Shown: positions 1 through 8,288 of the stretch, piece after piece
Layout: each line of letters starts with the position of its first letter
Position numbering within the stretch: position 1 is the stretch's first letter
Assembly: GCF_003711225.1 (NCBI RefSeq)
Contig: NZ_CP031030.1
Location: 62,001-126,000 of the forward strand
Source of the DNA: Runella sp. SP2
Lineage (GTDB): Bacteria; Bacteroidota; Bacteroidia; Cytophagales; Spirosomataceae
Length of the DNA stretch: 64,000 bases
Direction of reading: 5' to 3'
Position numbers and translations under genes: made by a program
The notes under the pieces: model-generated
What the model was told of the DNA's origin: nothing
Database searches by the model: none
The model's input: only the letters and a program-made list of their open reading frames with translations

Positions 1-1
1 G

Positions 2-1084
2 AAAAATGATACCCGCCCTGCGGACCAAATTCCAGAAGACGAGCGTGACTACTATTTGGAGCGCCGCTACCCTGCGTTTGGTAACCTCGTACCTCGTGAC
101 ATTGCCTCGCGTGCCGCCAAAGAGCGTTGTGATGCGGGCTATGGCGTAGGAACGTCGAAAATGGCCGTTTATCTCGACTATTCAGCGGCGATTCAACGCT
201 ACGGAAAAGGAGAAGTCAACAAATTGAACCTCCACGATGCTTCTGCTGAAAAAATCACTGAACTTGGTAAAGCGGTAGTAAAAGAGAAATACGGTAACTT
301 GTTTGACATGTACAAACAAATCACAGGCGAAGATCCCTACGAAGTGCCAATGCGTATTTATCCTGCGGTTCACTATACCATGGGTGGCCTTTGGGTGGAT
401 TATAACTTGATGACAACTGTACCAGGTTTGTACGCACTAGGAGAAGCTAACTTCTCTGATCACGGTGCCAACCGCCTCGGTGCAAGTGCCTTGATGCAAG
501 GTTTGGCCGATGGATATTTTGTGATTCCTTACACAATCGGGGCTTATTTGGCCAATGAAATCCGTACCAACGCGATTTCGACCGACCACCCTGCGTTTGT
601 GGAAGCTGAAAAACAAGTGACCGACCGCATTACAAAACTTCTTTCGATTAAAGGTAAAACTTCGCCAGAAGCATTCCACAAGCGTTTGGGTAAAATCATG
701 TGGGATAAGTGCGGTATGGCACGTAACGAAGCTGGTTTGAAAGAGGCTATATCAGAAATCCAAGCACTGAAAAAGGAATTCTGGTCTGACGTTCGTGTAA
801 TGGGTGATGCCGATGAATTTAACCCTGAGCTTGACAAAGCTGGCCGCGTGGCTGACTTTATTGAGTTGGGTGAATTGATGTGCCGTGATGCTCTCAACCG
901 CAACGAATCGTGTGGTGGTCACTTCCGTGAAGAGTACCAAACCGAAGAAGGTGAAGCACTTCGCGATGATGAAAACTACATGTACGTAGCGGCGTGGGAA
1001 CACACTGGCGAAAGCCAATGGGAGCTCCACAAAGAGGATTTGGTGTATGAAAACATCAAAATTGCGCAGCGTTCTTACAAGTAA
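2..1084 (+). CDS. sdhA: Succinate dehydrogenase/fumarate reductase flavoprotein subunit, 3' part
   Basis: About 360 C-terminal codons are present; the reading frame is open to the left edge, so the true start lies outside the window. The flavoprotein of complex II oxidises succinate to fumarate using covalent FAD and passes electrons to SdhB. The segment [12 protein letters not shown], followed by [19 protein letters not shown], is the conserved FAD/dicarboxylate-binding part of the family. The C-terminal helical domain is complete and ends in a TAA. SdhB follows, but the usual short sdhA-sdhB gap is filled by a 438-bp inverted-repeat element. The family assignment is very secure; whether the enzyme works as dehydrogenase or fumarate reductase cannot be told from sequence. 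Confidence 0.97.
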   Translation, partial: KNDTRPADQIPEDERDYYLERRYPAFGNLVPRDIASRAAKERCDAGYGVGTSKMAVYLDYSAAIQRYGKGEVNKLNLHDASAEKITELGKAVVKEKYGNLFDMYKQITGEDPYEVPMRIYPAVHYTMGGLWVDYNLMTTVPGLYALGEANFSDHGANRLGASALMQGLADGYFVIPYTIGAYLANEIRTNAISTDHPAFVEAEKQVTDRITKLLSIKGKTSPEAFHKRLGKIMWDKCGMARNEAGLKEAISEIQALKKEFWSDVRVMGDADEFNPELDKAGRVADFIELGELMCRDALNRNESCGGHFREEYQTEEGEALRDDENYMYVAAWEHTGESQWELHKEDLVYENIKIAQRSYK

Positions 1085-1088
1085 GAAA

Positions 1089-1526
1089 GTTATCCGTTAA
1101 TTGTTATCAGTTATCTGGACATGGATGAAATTCGCTCTTTTCGAGATTTAAAATGTTGGAAAGAGGGTGTTGTACTTCGCAAGATGGCAAAACCACTATT
1201 AGAAAGATTCCCAACAGATGAAAAATATTGATTAACGGATCAACTTATTCGTGCGTTGCGCTCAGTTACTAACAATATTGCTGAAGGCTTTGGAAGGTAC
1301 AATTACCAAGAGAACATTCAGTTTTGCAGAATTAGTCGCGGTTCGCTCACAGAAATTCAAGACCATTTCATCATTGCGTTAGAAGAAAATTATGTAACTT
1401 GGGAGGAGCAACAAGCCATTGATATTCAGGTTGAAAAGTGTGCAGCTCTTATTAATGGTTATATTAATTATTTGAAAAAGCGCAAAGATGCAGGTAACGG
1501 ATAACGGATAACCAATAACAGATAAC
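1089..1526. mobile_element. 438-bp element with heptamer-built terminal inverted repeats, carrying an IVP-type ORF
   Basis: The left end (1089-1115) carries GTTATC at 1089, 1103 and 1110, with a degenerate GTTA unit at 1096, a strict 7-nt period. The right end (1500-1526) carries the reverse word GATAAC at 1500, 1507 and 1521. Reverse-complemented, the two 27-bp ends match at 23 of 27 positions with the same unit spacing (14 then 7). The element fills the whole sdhA-sdhB gap: the left end starts 5 nt after the sdhA stop and the right end stops 3 nt before the sdhB start. On a read-through transcript the two ends could pair into a long stem that loops out the ORF, the layout known for 23S rRNA intervening sequences. 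That this is a mobile unit is inference. Confidence 0.7.
1121..1504 (+). pseudogene. Four-helix bundle (23S rRNA intervening-sequence protein family) ORF with an in-frame stop
   Basis: An ATG at 1121 opens a frame reading MDEIRSFRDLKCWKEG..., broken by TGA at 1229-1231 (codon 37) and continuing in the same frame to 1504. After the stop it reads LTDQLIRALRSVTNNIAEGFGRY, the hallmark IAEGFGR segment of the four-helix-bundle family also found in 23S rRNA intervening sequences (related in fold to bAvd of diversity-generating retroelements). Total length of about 128 codons matches the family. The family usually has Ser in the interrupted position (YSLTDQ), so TCA to TGA is the simplest change. 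It lies inside inverted heptamer repeats. An alternative is a functional C-terminal piece from an internal start, or stop read-through. Its molecular role in protein-coding loci is unknown. Confidence 0.85.
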
Positions 1527-1529
1527 AAA

Positions 1530-2297
1530 ATGTCAGCAGGAAATATGAACCTCACCTTGAAGGTGTGGAGACAAAAAAATAAAAAAACAGAAGGGAAAAT
1601 CGAAACTTACCAAGTTGCTGGTATTTCGCCCGATATGTCATTCTTAGAGATGTTCGACGTATTGAACGAACAACTCATCGGTGAAGGCAAAGAACCTATC
1701 GCTTTCGACCACGATTGCCGCGAAGGTATCTGTGGAATGTGCAGCATGTACATCAACGGCCGTCCGCATGGGCCCAAAGGTGGTATCACCACTTGTCAGT
1801 TGCACATGCGTAGCTTTAGCGATGGAGATACGATTGTGGTAGAGCCTTGGCGCGCCAAAGCTTTCCCTGTTATCAAAGACTTGGTGGTTGATCGTTCTGC
1901 TTTTGACCGCATCCAAGCGGCAGGAGGGTTTGTATCGGTCAACACGGGTAATGCACAAGATGCAAACAGCATTCCAATTGCCAAAGAAGATGCCGACGAA
2001 GCATTTGCAGCAGCGGCGTGTATCGGCTGTGGCGCTTGCGTAGCGGCTTGTCAAAATGCTTCCGCGATGCTATTCGTATCGGCCAAAGTATCACAATTTG
2101 CGTTGTTGCCACAAGGCCAGCCAGAGCGTAAAATGCGCGTAGAGCGTATGGTAGCACAAATGGACGAAGAAGGCTTTGGCTCTTGTACCAACACAGGTGC
2201 GTGCTCGGCAGAGTGCCCGAAAGAAATCTCGTTGGAGCACATCGCTCGCCTCAACCGCGAATACTTAGGCGCTAAATTGACTTCACAGGGAGTTTAA
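1530..2297 (+). CDS. sdhB: Succinate dehydrogenase/fumarate reductase iron-sulfur subunit
   Basis: This 255-aa protein carries electrons from the SdhA flavin to the membrane quinone site through three Fe-S clusters. The plant-ferredoxin-like N-terminal domain shows Cys63, Cys68, Cys71 and Cys89 for a [2Fe-2S] cluster. The C-terminal domain shows [11 protein letters not shown] (Cys164, 167, 170, 174) and [11 protein letters not shown] (Cys219, 225, 229) for the other two clusters. The length matches Bacteroidota complex II subunits. The ATG lies just 3 nt after the right end of the inverted-repeat element, so translation may be affected by that structure. A terminator follows 20 nt after the stop, closing the operon. 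Confidence 0.97.
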   Translation: MSAGNMNLTLKVWRQKNKKTEGKIETYQVAGISPDMSFLEMFDVLNEQLIGEGKEPIAFDHDCREGICGMCSMYINGRPHGPKGGITTCQLHMRSFSDGDTIVVEPWRAKAFPVIKDLVVDRSAFDRIQAAGGFVSVNTGNAQDANSIPIAKEDADEAFAAAACIGCGACVAACQNASAMLFVSAKVSQFALLPQGQPERKMRVERMVAQMDEEGFGSCTNTGACSAECPKEISLEHIARLNREYLGAKLTSQGV

Positions 2298-2315
2298 ATT
2301 TTTACAGCATCTTCA

Positions 2316-2348
2316 TAAAAAAGCCATTCCTCGGAGTGGCTTTTTTTC
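2316..2348 (+). terminator. Rho-independent terminator after sdhB
   Basis: The stem AAAAAGCCAT / (G)TGGCTTTTTTT, with CC and GAG bases around a short TCG-containing loop, is followed by a run of seven T. It closes the sdh operon and overlaps the upstream GTG that a longer reading of the next gene would need. Confidence 0.85.
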
Positions 2349-2356
2349 TATCTATT

Positions 2357-3214
2357 ATGATTCCGTTGCTTTCACAACCCTATCCGCACAATGCGTTATT
2401 TTCTCGCTACTGGCTCTTGGTTTCGGCAGGAGCTGGGAGCTTTATTGCGTTATTTTTGATTGTTTTTCAGCCTTTTGGGGCCTCTTATTGGCAGCACCCC
2501 GATAAAAATTTGATTTTGGCGGGATACGGGCTTGTGACTTTTTTGTGTTTGTCGGGCATTAGCCTGACCATGCCGCTTTTGTTCAAACGTTGGTATTCAG
2601 AGGCAAATTGGACGGTTGGAAAAGAGATTCTGGGGGTTTTGTTAATCTTAGTCATCATTTCGGTCGGAAACTGGCTTTACAGCCAATGGTTTTTTGTGAG
2701 TTCGTTTCGGATAAAAGAACTGTTTAGCTGGATAGGTATCACCGTCGCCATTGGTATCATTCCCACGACCATCATTACGTTGCTTGATTATACTCGTTTG
2801 CAGCGCAAATACGCAACCGACAAACTGTCGGTTAAAACAGATACGGAAGAACAACCCGCACCTGCGTCGCTGGAAACAATTACGCTAATCGCCGAAAATC
2901 TCAAAGACACCTTTAGCCTTTCGCCCGACGAACTGTTGTTTATCGAATCGGCCAGTAACTATTCGGAGGTGGTGTTTTTAAAGGAAAATAACCTTCAAAA
3001 AATGCTGATTCGGAGTAGCCTGAGCCGATTAGAAGAGCAGATTCAAAACAGCGACATCGTGCGGTGCCATCGTTCATTTATTGTTAATTTGAAACAAGTA
3101 ACCAAAATCACGGGCAATGCCCAAGGCTACAAATTACAACTCAAAAACGTGGGTTATCCGCTGCCCGTTGCCCGTCGTTATACTGATTTGATGGCTGAAT
3201 ATTTTAAAAAATAG
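2357..3214 (+). CDS. Membrane-anchored LytTR-family DNA-binding regulator
   Basis: This 285-aa protein has four hydrophobic segments in its N-terminal half (for example SAGAGSFIALFLIVFQPFG) and, after a linker with acidic and Pro residues, a C-terminal LytTR domain (about residues 180-285). The LytTR domain shows LLFIESASNYSEVVF and IVRCHRSFIVNLKQVTKITG. LytTR domains bind direct repeats of about 10 bp spaced two helical turns apart. No receiver domain is present, so the membrane part probably senses the signal. ATG 2357 is chosen over GTG 2336 because the latter sits inside the sdhB terminator. Four phased repeats lie directly downstream, ahead of the next gene, its probable target. Confidence 0.9.
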   Translation: MIPLLSQPYPHNALFSRYWLLVSAGAGSFIALFLIVFQPFGASYWQHPDKNLILAGYGLVTFLCLSGISLTMPLLFKRWYSEANWTVGKEILGVLLILVIISVGNWLYSQWFFVSSFRIKELFSWIGITVAIGIIPTTIITLLDYTRLQRKYATDKLSVKTDTEEQPAPASLETITLIAENLKDTFSLSPDELLFIESASNYSEVVFLKENNLQKMLIRSSLSRLEEQIQNSDIVRCHRSFIVNLKQVTKITGNAQGYKLQLKNVGYPLPVARRYTDLMAEYFKK

Positions 3215-3217
3215 CTT

Positions 3218-3290
3218 GTCATTCGTCCCAAAATAGGGGATAAAAGCCCCAAAACGGGTCATTTGTCCCAAAATCTAGGCAAACGTCCCT
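3218..3290 (+). promoter_or_regulatory. Phased operator array, probably for the adjacent LytTR regulator
   Basis: Four G(T/C)CCC words start at 3225, 3246, 3265 and 3285, spacings of 21, 19 and 20 bp; the first three are followed by AAAA. A 17-bp copy, GTCATT(C/T)GTCCCAAAAT, recurs exactly 40 bp apart (3218-3234 and 3258-3274). All copies lie on one DNA face just upstream of a consensus promoter, the geometry expected of an activator that binds direct repeats. Binding by the upstream LytTR protein is inference. Confidence 0.7.
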
Positions 3291-3295
3291 TTTTT

Positions 3296-3326
3296 TTGGA
3301 CAACCATCTTTGAGCTTCTACGTTTG
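3296..3326 (+). promoter_or_regulatory. Bacteroidota-type promoter of the outer-membrane protein gene
   Basis: TTG at 3296-3298 and TACGTTTG at 3319-3326 match the -33 and -7 (TAnnTTTG) elements with a 20-bp spacer. Transcription should start near 3333, about 20 nt before the ATG at 3355. The operator array ends 6 bp before the -33 element. Confidence 0.75.
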
Positions 3327-3354
3327 TGTCAGTCAAAACACAAACCCGTTTTTT

Positions 3355-4689
3355 ATGGAAGCTTTATTGAACCTAACAGCCACTCTCCAAAGAACTATTT
3401 TTACTATTGCCGCTTGTGCGGTACTTCATTCCGTTTCGGTTCAAGCGCAAACCGCTGAAAAGGACACAACGGTAGAACGCTTAAAAGTTCGGACGTCATT
3501 TGCCAAATCTTACTTTGGCATAGACGCTTTTACGACCACGGGCGGAACGACGCAATATCTCACCCCGAACGGCCTGTCATCGGTTGATTTTGGGGGAACT
3601 ACCTCACCCCGTATTTTATTGGGCGGAACGCACTTTTGGGGACACGCTGATTTTTACGTCTCCATTCCTGTAGCTCAATTTGGCAAAAAAATCCCCGCCG
3701 AATTGGCCAATGTTTCCTACAACGAAGGCGTAGAAACGGGCGCACGTTTTTTTCCGTGGGCTATCAAAGAAGGTAAACTACGGCCTTTTGTAGGAATTGC
3801 CTTCAAAGGATTCAGTTTTGCTCAAATCTCCAACGAACCCAATAAACCCTATACCACAGTGCCGTCGGTGGCTAAAACCACCTTCCCCTTCCAAGCAGGT
3901 GCCGTGTATGCTACCAAAAAAGTATTGTTTCAAGCGGGGCTCAACTATCAGCGCCGTACCGATTTCCAATATCCACTGTCTCGTACCCAGTACGGTGCTT
4001 TGGAAGTATCCCCTTGGTCGTTTAATGTTGGACTCAGTTATTGGATTAATTCCAACGGAGGATTGGCTTCTAAATACGGTGAAAAGTACATGAAAATGGG
4101 CGTGAAAAAACTACAATCCCGCAACCGCTTGAACTGCTGGTACGTTGGAATTGGCCCATCAAGCTCGTTTGAAATCTCAAAATCAGAATATATTAATGAT
4201 AAGTACCCGTTTTTGAAGCAAGAAAGCCCAGGAAGTTTGATTCCTGACATTGCCGCAGGACGTTACTTTCACAAAGCGGATGCCAATGTGGGCGTTTCTT
4301 ACCGTAAATTAGGCTACGGCATGAGCGGCTACGGCGTACACCTCAATTACGAACGCCGTTCTTATACTTTTGAAACCTACAAATTTTTGGGCGATTACCA
4401 CGGTTTTGTGCCTTACGTAGGCCCTACCTTGGCCTACGAAGACTTGCGATTTACAGATACCGACAACGGCGTCTCTAAATCATACGAAGCTAAAAAAGTA
4501 GCATTGGGGGTGATTTTTGGCTGGGATATTCGCATTAGTCGTTCGGAAACGTGGTTGTTGCGCACCAACCTGCGCTATACGCCCAACCTCCACCTCAAAG
4601 CCGAAGGTAAAAAAGTAATGTTTGACCAAATGGAATTTAATTTTATTCAGTTTGTGTGGATGGTCGGACGAAGACAGGCGTGGAAATAG
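3355..4689 (+). CDS. Secreted, probable outer-membrane beta-barrel protein, function unknown
   Basis: This 444-aa protein starts with a signal peptide (MEALLNLTATLQ...IFTIAACAVLHSVSVQAQT) and continues with alternating hydrophobic and aromatic strands rich in Gly, Tyr and Phe. The last stretch ends in aromatic residues (FNFIQFVWMVGRRQAWK). This pattern suits an outer-membrane barrel. I do not recognise a named family. The ATG at 3355 is chosen because it begins the signal peptide and lies just after a consensus promoter; an upstream in-frame TTG at 3310 would sit inside the promoter. The operator array and LytTR gene upstream suggest it is the target of that regulator. A very strong terminator hairpin follows immediately. 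Confidence 0.75.
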   Translation: MEALLNLTATLQRTIFTIAACAVLHSVSVQAQTAEKDTTVERLKVRTSFAKSYFGIDAFTTTGGTTQYLTPNGLSSVDFGGTTSPRILLGGTHFWGHADFYVSIPVAQFGKKIPAELANVSYNEGVETGARFFPWAIKEGKLRPFVGIAFKGFSFAQISNEPNKPYTTVPSVAKTTFPFQAGAVYATKKVLFQAGLNYQRRTDFQYPLSRTQYGALEVSPWSFNVGLSYWINSNGGLASKYGEKYMKMGVKKLQSRNRLNCWYVGIGPSSSFEISKSEYINDKYPFLKQESPGSLIPDIAAGRYFHKADANVGVSYRKLGYGMSGYGVHLNYERRSYTFETYKFLGDYHGFVPYVGPTLAYEDLRFTDTDNGVSKSYEAKKVALGVIFGWDIRISRSETWLLRTNLRYTPNLHLKAEGKKVMFDQMEFNFIQFVWMVGRRQAWK

Positions 4690-4691
4690 CG

Positions 4692-4732
4692 ACCAAACCT
4701 CCCGAAAGTTGGAAACTTTCGGGAGGTTTGGT
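4692..4732 (+). terminator. 19-bp perfect hairpin, CCCGAAAGTT family
   Basis: ACCAAACCTCCCGAAAGTT pairs perfectly with its complement across a 3-nt loop (GGA, 4711-4713). The core CCCGAAAGTT...AACTTTCGGG recurs at 35013-35042 after the susD-like gene. It probably acts as a terminator, although the trailing T-run is weak. Confidence 0.75.
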
Positions 4733-4801
4733 TTGTAAGAAGGAACGATTATCTGCTTTTTTTACTTATACGCTTTTGGGATAAAAAATAGCAAAACACA
4801 G

Positions 4802-5818
4802 ATGAAAGCAGTAGGATTTAAGACATCGTTACCCATTTCGGAAGAGGAGAGTTTTATTGAATTTGAAACCGCAAAGCCCCAACCCAGCGGGCACGAATTA
4901 CTCGTGAAAATAAGCGCCATTTCGGTCAATCCTGTTGATTTTAAAATACGACAAAACTCCGCCAAAGGTACTGTACTAGATACGCCCAAAGTCATCGGAT
5001 GGGATGCCGCAGGAGTGGTAGAGGCCGTAGGAGAAAACGTAAGTTTGTTTAGCGTCGGTGATAAAGTTTATTACGCAGGAGACATCACCAAGCCAGGCAG
5101 CAACTCGGAATACCAATTGATTGACGAGCGAATTGTGGGAAAACAACCGTCCACGTTGTCTGACGAAGCAGCGGCGGCCATGCCCTTGACGGTGCTGACG
5201 GCTTGGGAAATCTTTTTCGACCGTATGCGGCTTTCGGCTGAGCGTGATCAAAACAAAACCTTGCTCATCATTGGAGGAGCGGGAGGCGTAGGGTCGATTG
5301 CGATTCAAATCGCCAAAAAAGTCCTAGGCTTGAAAGTGATTGCTACGGCTTCGCGCCCAGAAACCATCGAATGGTGCCAACAAATGGGAGCTGATGTGGT
5401 TGTTAATCATCGAAATTTGGTAGAAGAAGTACGCGGTGCTGGGTTTCAGTTTGTCGATTTTATCGTTGATTTTGTGGATACCAATGGCTATTGGGATGCC
5501 ATGGCTGAACTCATCAAGCCACAAGGACACATTGCTTCGATTACTGGCAGCGCAGTCCCTGTGGCGTTGAATAAACTCAAAAGCAAGAGTGTAAGCTTTT
5601 CGTGGGAACTAATGTACACTCGTTCGACCTACCAAACCGACGATATGATTGAACAGCATCACATTCTCAACCGCGTGGCACAACTACTCGACGAAGGGGT
5701 GTTGTTTACTACGCATACCCACACCCTTCACGGGTTATCGGCCGAAACACTCAAGCAAGCCCACGCGCAGCTGGAGTCGGGAACAACCATTGGGAAATGG
5801 GTGATTAAGTATGTTTAG
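4802..5818 (+). CDS. Zinc-type alcohol dehydrogenase-like / quinone oxidoreductase family protein
   Basis: This 338-aa cytoplasmic medium-chain reductase has an N-terminal GroES-like domain ([27 protein letters not shown]) and a Rossmann domain with the NAD(P)H motif GGAGGVG at residues 158-164. The structural zinc cysteines are absent, which places it with NADPH:quinone-type reductases rather than true zinc alcohol dehydrogenases. The length is typical of the zinc-binding alcohol dehydrogenase family protein group (TIGR02817-like). The substrate is unknown. It is preceded by a strong terminator, so it is transcribed on its own, and its stop overlaps the stop of the convergent antiporter gene by 4 nt. 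Confidence 0.85.
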   Translation: MKAVGFKTSLPISEEESFIEFETAKPQPSGHELLVKISAISVNPVDFKIRQNSAKGTVLDTPKVIGWDAAGVVEAVGENVSLFSVGDKVYYAGDITKPGSNSEYQLIDERIVGKQPSTLSDEAAAAMPLTVLTAWEIFFDRMRLSAERDQNKTLLIIGGAGGVGSIAIQIAKKVLGLKVIATASRPETIEWCQQMGADVVVNHRNLVEEVRGAGFQFVDFIVDFVDTNGYWDAMAELIKPQGHIASITGSAVPVALNKLKSKSVSFSWELMYTRSTYQTDDMIEQHHILNRVAQLLDEGVLFTTHTHTLHGLSAETLKQAHAQLESGTTIGKWVIKYV

Positions 5819-7068
5819 TTAGACACTACTCGGTTGAGTACTTTTCCCGACATTTTTCCCAAAGTCAGCCCTTGGAAAATAATAGAGAAGACCACCACGA
5901 AGTAGGTCATTTGCAATAATAAATCTTTGTAGGGGTTAGCGCCTATGGCAAGTACCAAAGCGATTGAAACCCCGCCGCGTAGTCCTCCCCAAACAAGCAT
6001 CGTGAGGGAGCCTTTATTGAGCTTGAAAGGAACAATGAGCGACGGCAACCAGATAGATAAAAATCGAGCAAAAAGCACTACTACAATGGCAATCGCCGAA
6101 ACGACGGAGTAGGTGTTCAGTTTTAGGTCTGGAATGAGTAATAACTCGAACCCCATGAATAAGAACAAAATCGCATTCAGGATTTCGTCGTTTAGCTCCC
6201 AGAATTTTGTCAGATAGTCTTTGGTTTCGTCGCTCATAGCGGCTTTTTTACCGTAATTTCCAATAATAAGCCCTGCTGCGACCATCGTAAGCGGGCCAGA
6301 CGTATGGGTAGCCTGTGCAATAAGGTAACCTCCCATCACGACTGATAGGGTAATAAGTACCGAAACGATGTAATCGTCGATGCCTTTGATGGCCTTAGAA
6401 GCCGTAAATCCAAGCAAAGTTCCCAATATAATTCCTCCCAACGCTTCTTTGGCCAATAACCACGAAATTGAAGTTAGCGAGATTTCGGTAGCTGGAAATT
6501 GTGCCAATTGTAAAATAACGGCAAAAAGTACAACGGCTACGCCATCATTAAAAAGTGACTCCCCTGCAATTTTGGTTTCAAGTGATTTGGGGACGTTGGC
6601 TTTTTTGAGAATGCCCAAAACAGCAATGGGGTCGGTGGGTGAAATTAGTGATCCAAACAGCAAACAATACAAAAAAGGCAATTCAAGGCCGAATAAAGGA
6701 AGACCATAGAACAAAACCCCACCAATGATAAAGGTGGAAATGATAACACTGATGGTTGAAAAAGTAAGAATAGGAAGGCGATGTTCCTTCAAATCGGCAA
6801 AGTTGACGTGAATAGCTCCTGCAAAAAGCAGAAAATTGAGCATTGCACCCATCAAAACCTCCGTAAAGTCAAATTCGGTGAGGAGTTTGAGAAGTTTCTG
6901 GGTAGTAACTGGAAAAAGCCAATGCCCCGCGAATCGTAGAATAATGGATACGAGAATGGCCATGACCATGATACCAATGGTAGGAGGGAGTTTTAGAAAA
7001 CGGAGATTGATGTAAGCAAAAACAGATGCTAACACAATGAGAACCGAGAACGAATAATACAATTCCAT
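5815..7068 (-). CDS. Cation:proton antiporter, CPA1 (NhaP-type) family
   Basis: This 417-aa inner-membrane protein has about 12 hydrophobic segments and exchanges Na+ or K+ for protons. The diagnostic CPA1 motifs are present: [15 protein letters not shown] and, further on, [15 protein letters not shown], whose ND pair forms the ion-binding site. [16 protein letters not shown] near the C-terminus is the conserved arginine-containing segment. There is no cytosolic C-terminal regulatory domain, so this is a minimal version. Its stop overlaps that of the convergent oxidoreductase. A perfect 14-bp palindrome lies about 50 bp upstream of the start. Confidence 0.92.
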   Translation of the reverse strand: MELYYSFSVLIVLASVFAYINLRFLKLPPTIGIMVMAILVSIILRFAGHWLFPVTTQKLLKLLTEFDFTEVLMGAMLNFLLFAGAIHVNFADLKEHRLPILTFSTISVIISTFIIGGVLFYGLPLFGLELPFLYCLLFGSLISPTDPIAVLGILKKANVPKSLETKIAGESLFNDGVAVVLFAVILQLAQFPATEISLTSISWLLAKEALGGIILGTLLGFTASKAIKGIDDYIVSVLITLSVVMGGYLIAQATHTSGPLTMVAAGLIIGNYGKKAAMSDETKDYLTKFWELNDEILNAILFLFMGFELLLIPDLKLNTYSVVSAIAIVVVLFARFLSIWLPSLIVPFKLNKGSLTMLVWGGLRGGVSIALVLAIGANPYKDLLLQMTYFVVVFSIIFQGLTLGKMSGKVLNRVVSN

Positions 7069-7606
7069 AGCTGTGCTTTGGGGTGGATGGTTTAAAAAAA
7101 TGTAAAAGAGTACCTGTCAACCTAGGTTGAAAATGAAAAACTGTGTAATGGTTGACTTAGAATAGTGATAGAAATAGCAAGCTTGTATAAGTACAACTAA
7201 CCGATACAAATTCGGTAAATGCGTTTGTTTTGGCGGCTGTTAGTTGGCTGAAAAACAGCTTAAAAAAGAAACAAATGCTTTATGGCTTATACAATTGTGT
7301 TTTACTTGAAACGAACAATATACGAGTTTTTGTTGAAAAATCAAAATATTTAAAGCAAAAGTTAGGATTTTTTAGAAAAAACCGCCCTCAAAATAGCCAG
7401 TTTGTCAAAAAACAACTTCTCCAGAAAATAGCAAACTCACCATCAAGATAGGACTTGAACTAACAACAATGCTTCGTTGGCTGGGCGGATAAAAAAACTT
7501 CATTTCGTAGATTGCTCGATGGGCTGTCTTATGTGAATAGTACAATAATATTTCTCTCCCAAATGCAAGTTAGCGTATTTTAAAACCTAATTGTTTTATA
7601 AAAAAA
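7069..7606. other. AT-rich intergenic region without a convincing gene
   Basis: Over 500 bp separate the antiporter start from the next promoter. A frame of 73 codons (7230-7451) has no family resemblance and low-complexity Lys-rich content, so I do not call it. The only structured site is the perfect palindrome TCAACCTAGGTTGA at 7117-7130, a possible operator for the antiporter gene. No RNA gene was recognised. Confidence 0.5.
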
Positions 7607-7652
7607 TTTGAAACCATTTGGTTTCGTGTTATATTTGCAACCGAATAGTTTC
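7607..7652 (+). promoter_or_regulatory. Promoter with two ArsR-type operators
   Basis: TTTG (7607-7610), a 19-bp spacer and TATATTTG (7630-7637) form a consensus promoter. The palindrome GAAACCATTTGGTTTC (7610-7625) fills the spacer, and a related copy GCAACCGAATAGTTTC (7637-7652, 11 of 16 positions equal) follows 27 bp later. This is the expected layout for autorepression by an ArsR-family protein, yet the repressor gene itself is reduced to its tail. Confidence 0.75.
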
Positions 7653-7677
7653 TTTTTGTTTAAAACTATGAGCAATC

Positions 7678-7785
7678 ATGAGTAAAATAGATCAATGGCT
7701 CAAACAAATAAGGAAGATTTGGAAAGGCCGATTTTCTCAATTAGACGAAGTATTATCAACCTTAAAAAAACAAAAACAGCAATGA
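7678..7785 (+). pseudogene. ArsR-family regulator, C-terminal remnant
   Basis: A 35-codon frame from ATG 7678 reads MSKIDQWLKQIRKIWKGRF..QLDEVLSTLKKQ and ends in TGA. This matches the C-terminal tail of SdpR/ArsR repressors that are paired with SRPBCC proteins (RxxWxxRFxQLDxxLxxLK). The winged-helix DNA-binding part (about 70-80 codons) is missing. The promoter and both operators are intact just upstream, so an internal deletion joining the leader to the tail is the simplest explanation. Its stop overlaps the next ATG (ATGA), the classic arsR-SRPBCC translational coupling, which may be why the tail persists. Confidence 0.75.
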
Positions 7786-8288
7786 GCACCCGTTTTCTTT
7801 TTGATTTTTCGGTAAACAAGGCAGACAATACCATTCACATAAAACGTGAGTTTGCCGCAGATTTGGATTTGGTTTGGGAAGCGTGGACGAATCCCGAACT
7901 GCTCGACCTTTGGTGGGCGCCGAAGCCATATCGTACCCAAACTAAAAGCATGGACTTTTCAGAAGGGGGATATTGGCACTATTGTATGATTTCACCCGAA
8001 AACGAAGTGCATTGGTGCAGGGCTGATTATCAAAAAGTAGAGCCTAAAAAAAGCTTTTCGGGGCTTGATGCTTTCTGCGACGAAAACGGAACTGTCGTGC
8101 AAGATATTCCGCGTTCATTATGGAACAATGTGTTTGCAGAAAAAACTAACAAAGCCACTCTCGTTGAGATTACAATTTCGTACGATTCGCTGAGCGACCT
8201 CGAAAAAGTGGTTGAAATGGGCTTTAAAGAAGGCTTCTCGATGGCGCTCGAAAATTTGGATCAGTACTTGGAGACGCGGTGTCAATAA
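7782..8288 (+). CDS. SRPBCC (AHSA1/START-like) domain protein
   Basis: This 168-aa protein has the AHSA1-type signature IKREFAADLDLVWEAWTNPELLDLWWAPKPY at the N-terminus, a beta-rich middle (GGYWHYCMISPENEVHWCRADY) and a C-terminal helix (GFSMALENLDQYLETRCQ). This fold binds small hydrophobic ligands; the ligand is unknown. The ATG at 7782 is chosen because it overlaps the stop of the ArsR remnant (ATGA) and because upstream in-frame codons belong to the other gene's frame. With the repressor truncated, its expression may now be constitutive. The last 65 bp overlap the end of the convergent metallophosphoesterase gene. Confidence 0.88.
   Translation: MSTRFLFDFSVNKADNTIHIKREFAADLDLVWEAWTNPELLDLWWAPKPYRTQTKSMDFSEGGYWHYCMISPENEVHWCRADYQKVEPKKSFSGLDAFCDENGTVVQDIPRSLWNNVFAEKTNKATLVEITISYDSLSDLEKVVEMGFKEGFSMALENLDQYLETRCQ

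Noticed and set aside
2336-2356. GTG start extending the LytTR gene
   Set aside because: The codons lie in the stem and T-run of the sdhB terminator; ATG 2357 follows at a natural place.
7230-7451. 73-codon plus-strand frame in the antiporter-arsR gap
   Set aside because: Lys/Asn-rich AT-biased translation, no family resemblance, no promoter word or ribosome site ahead of it.
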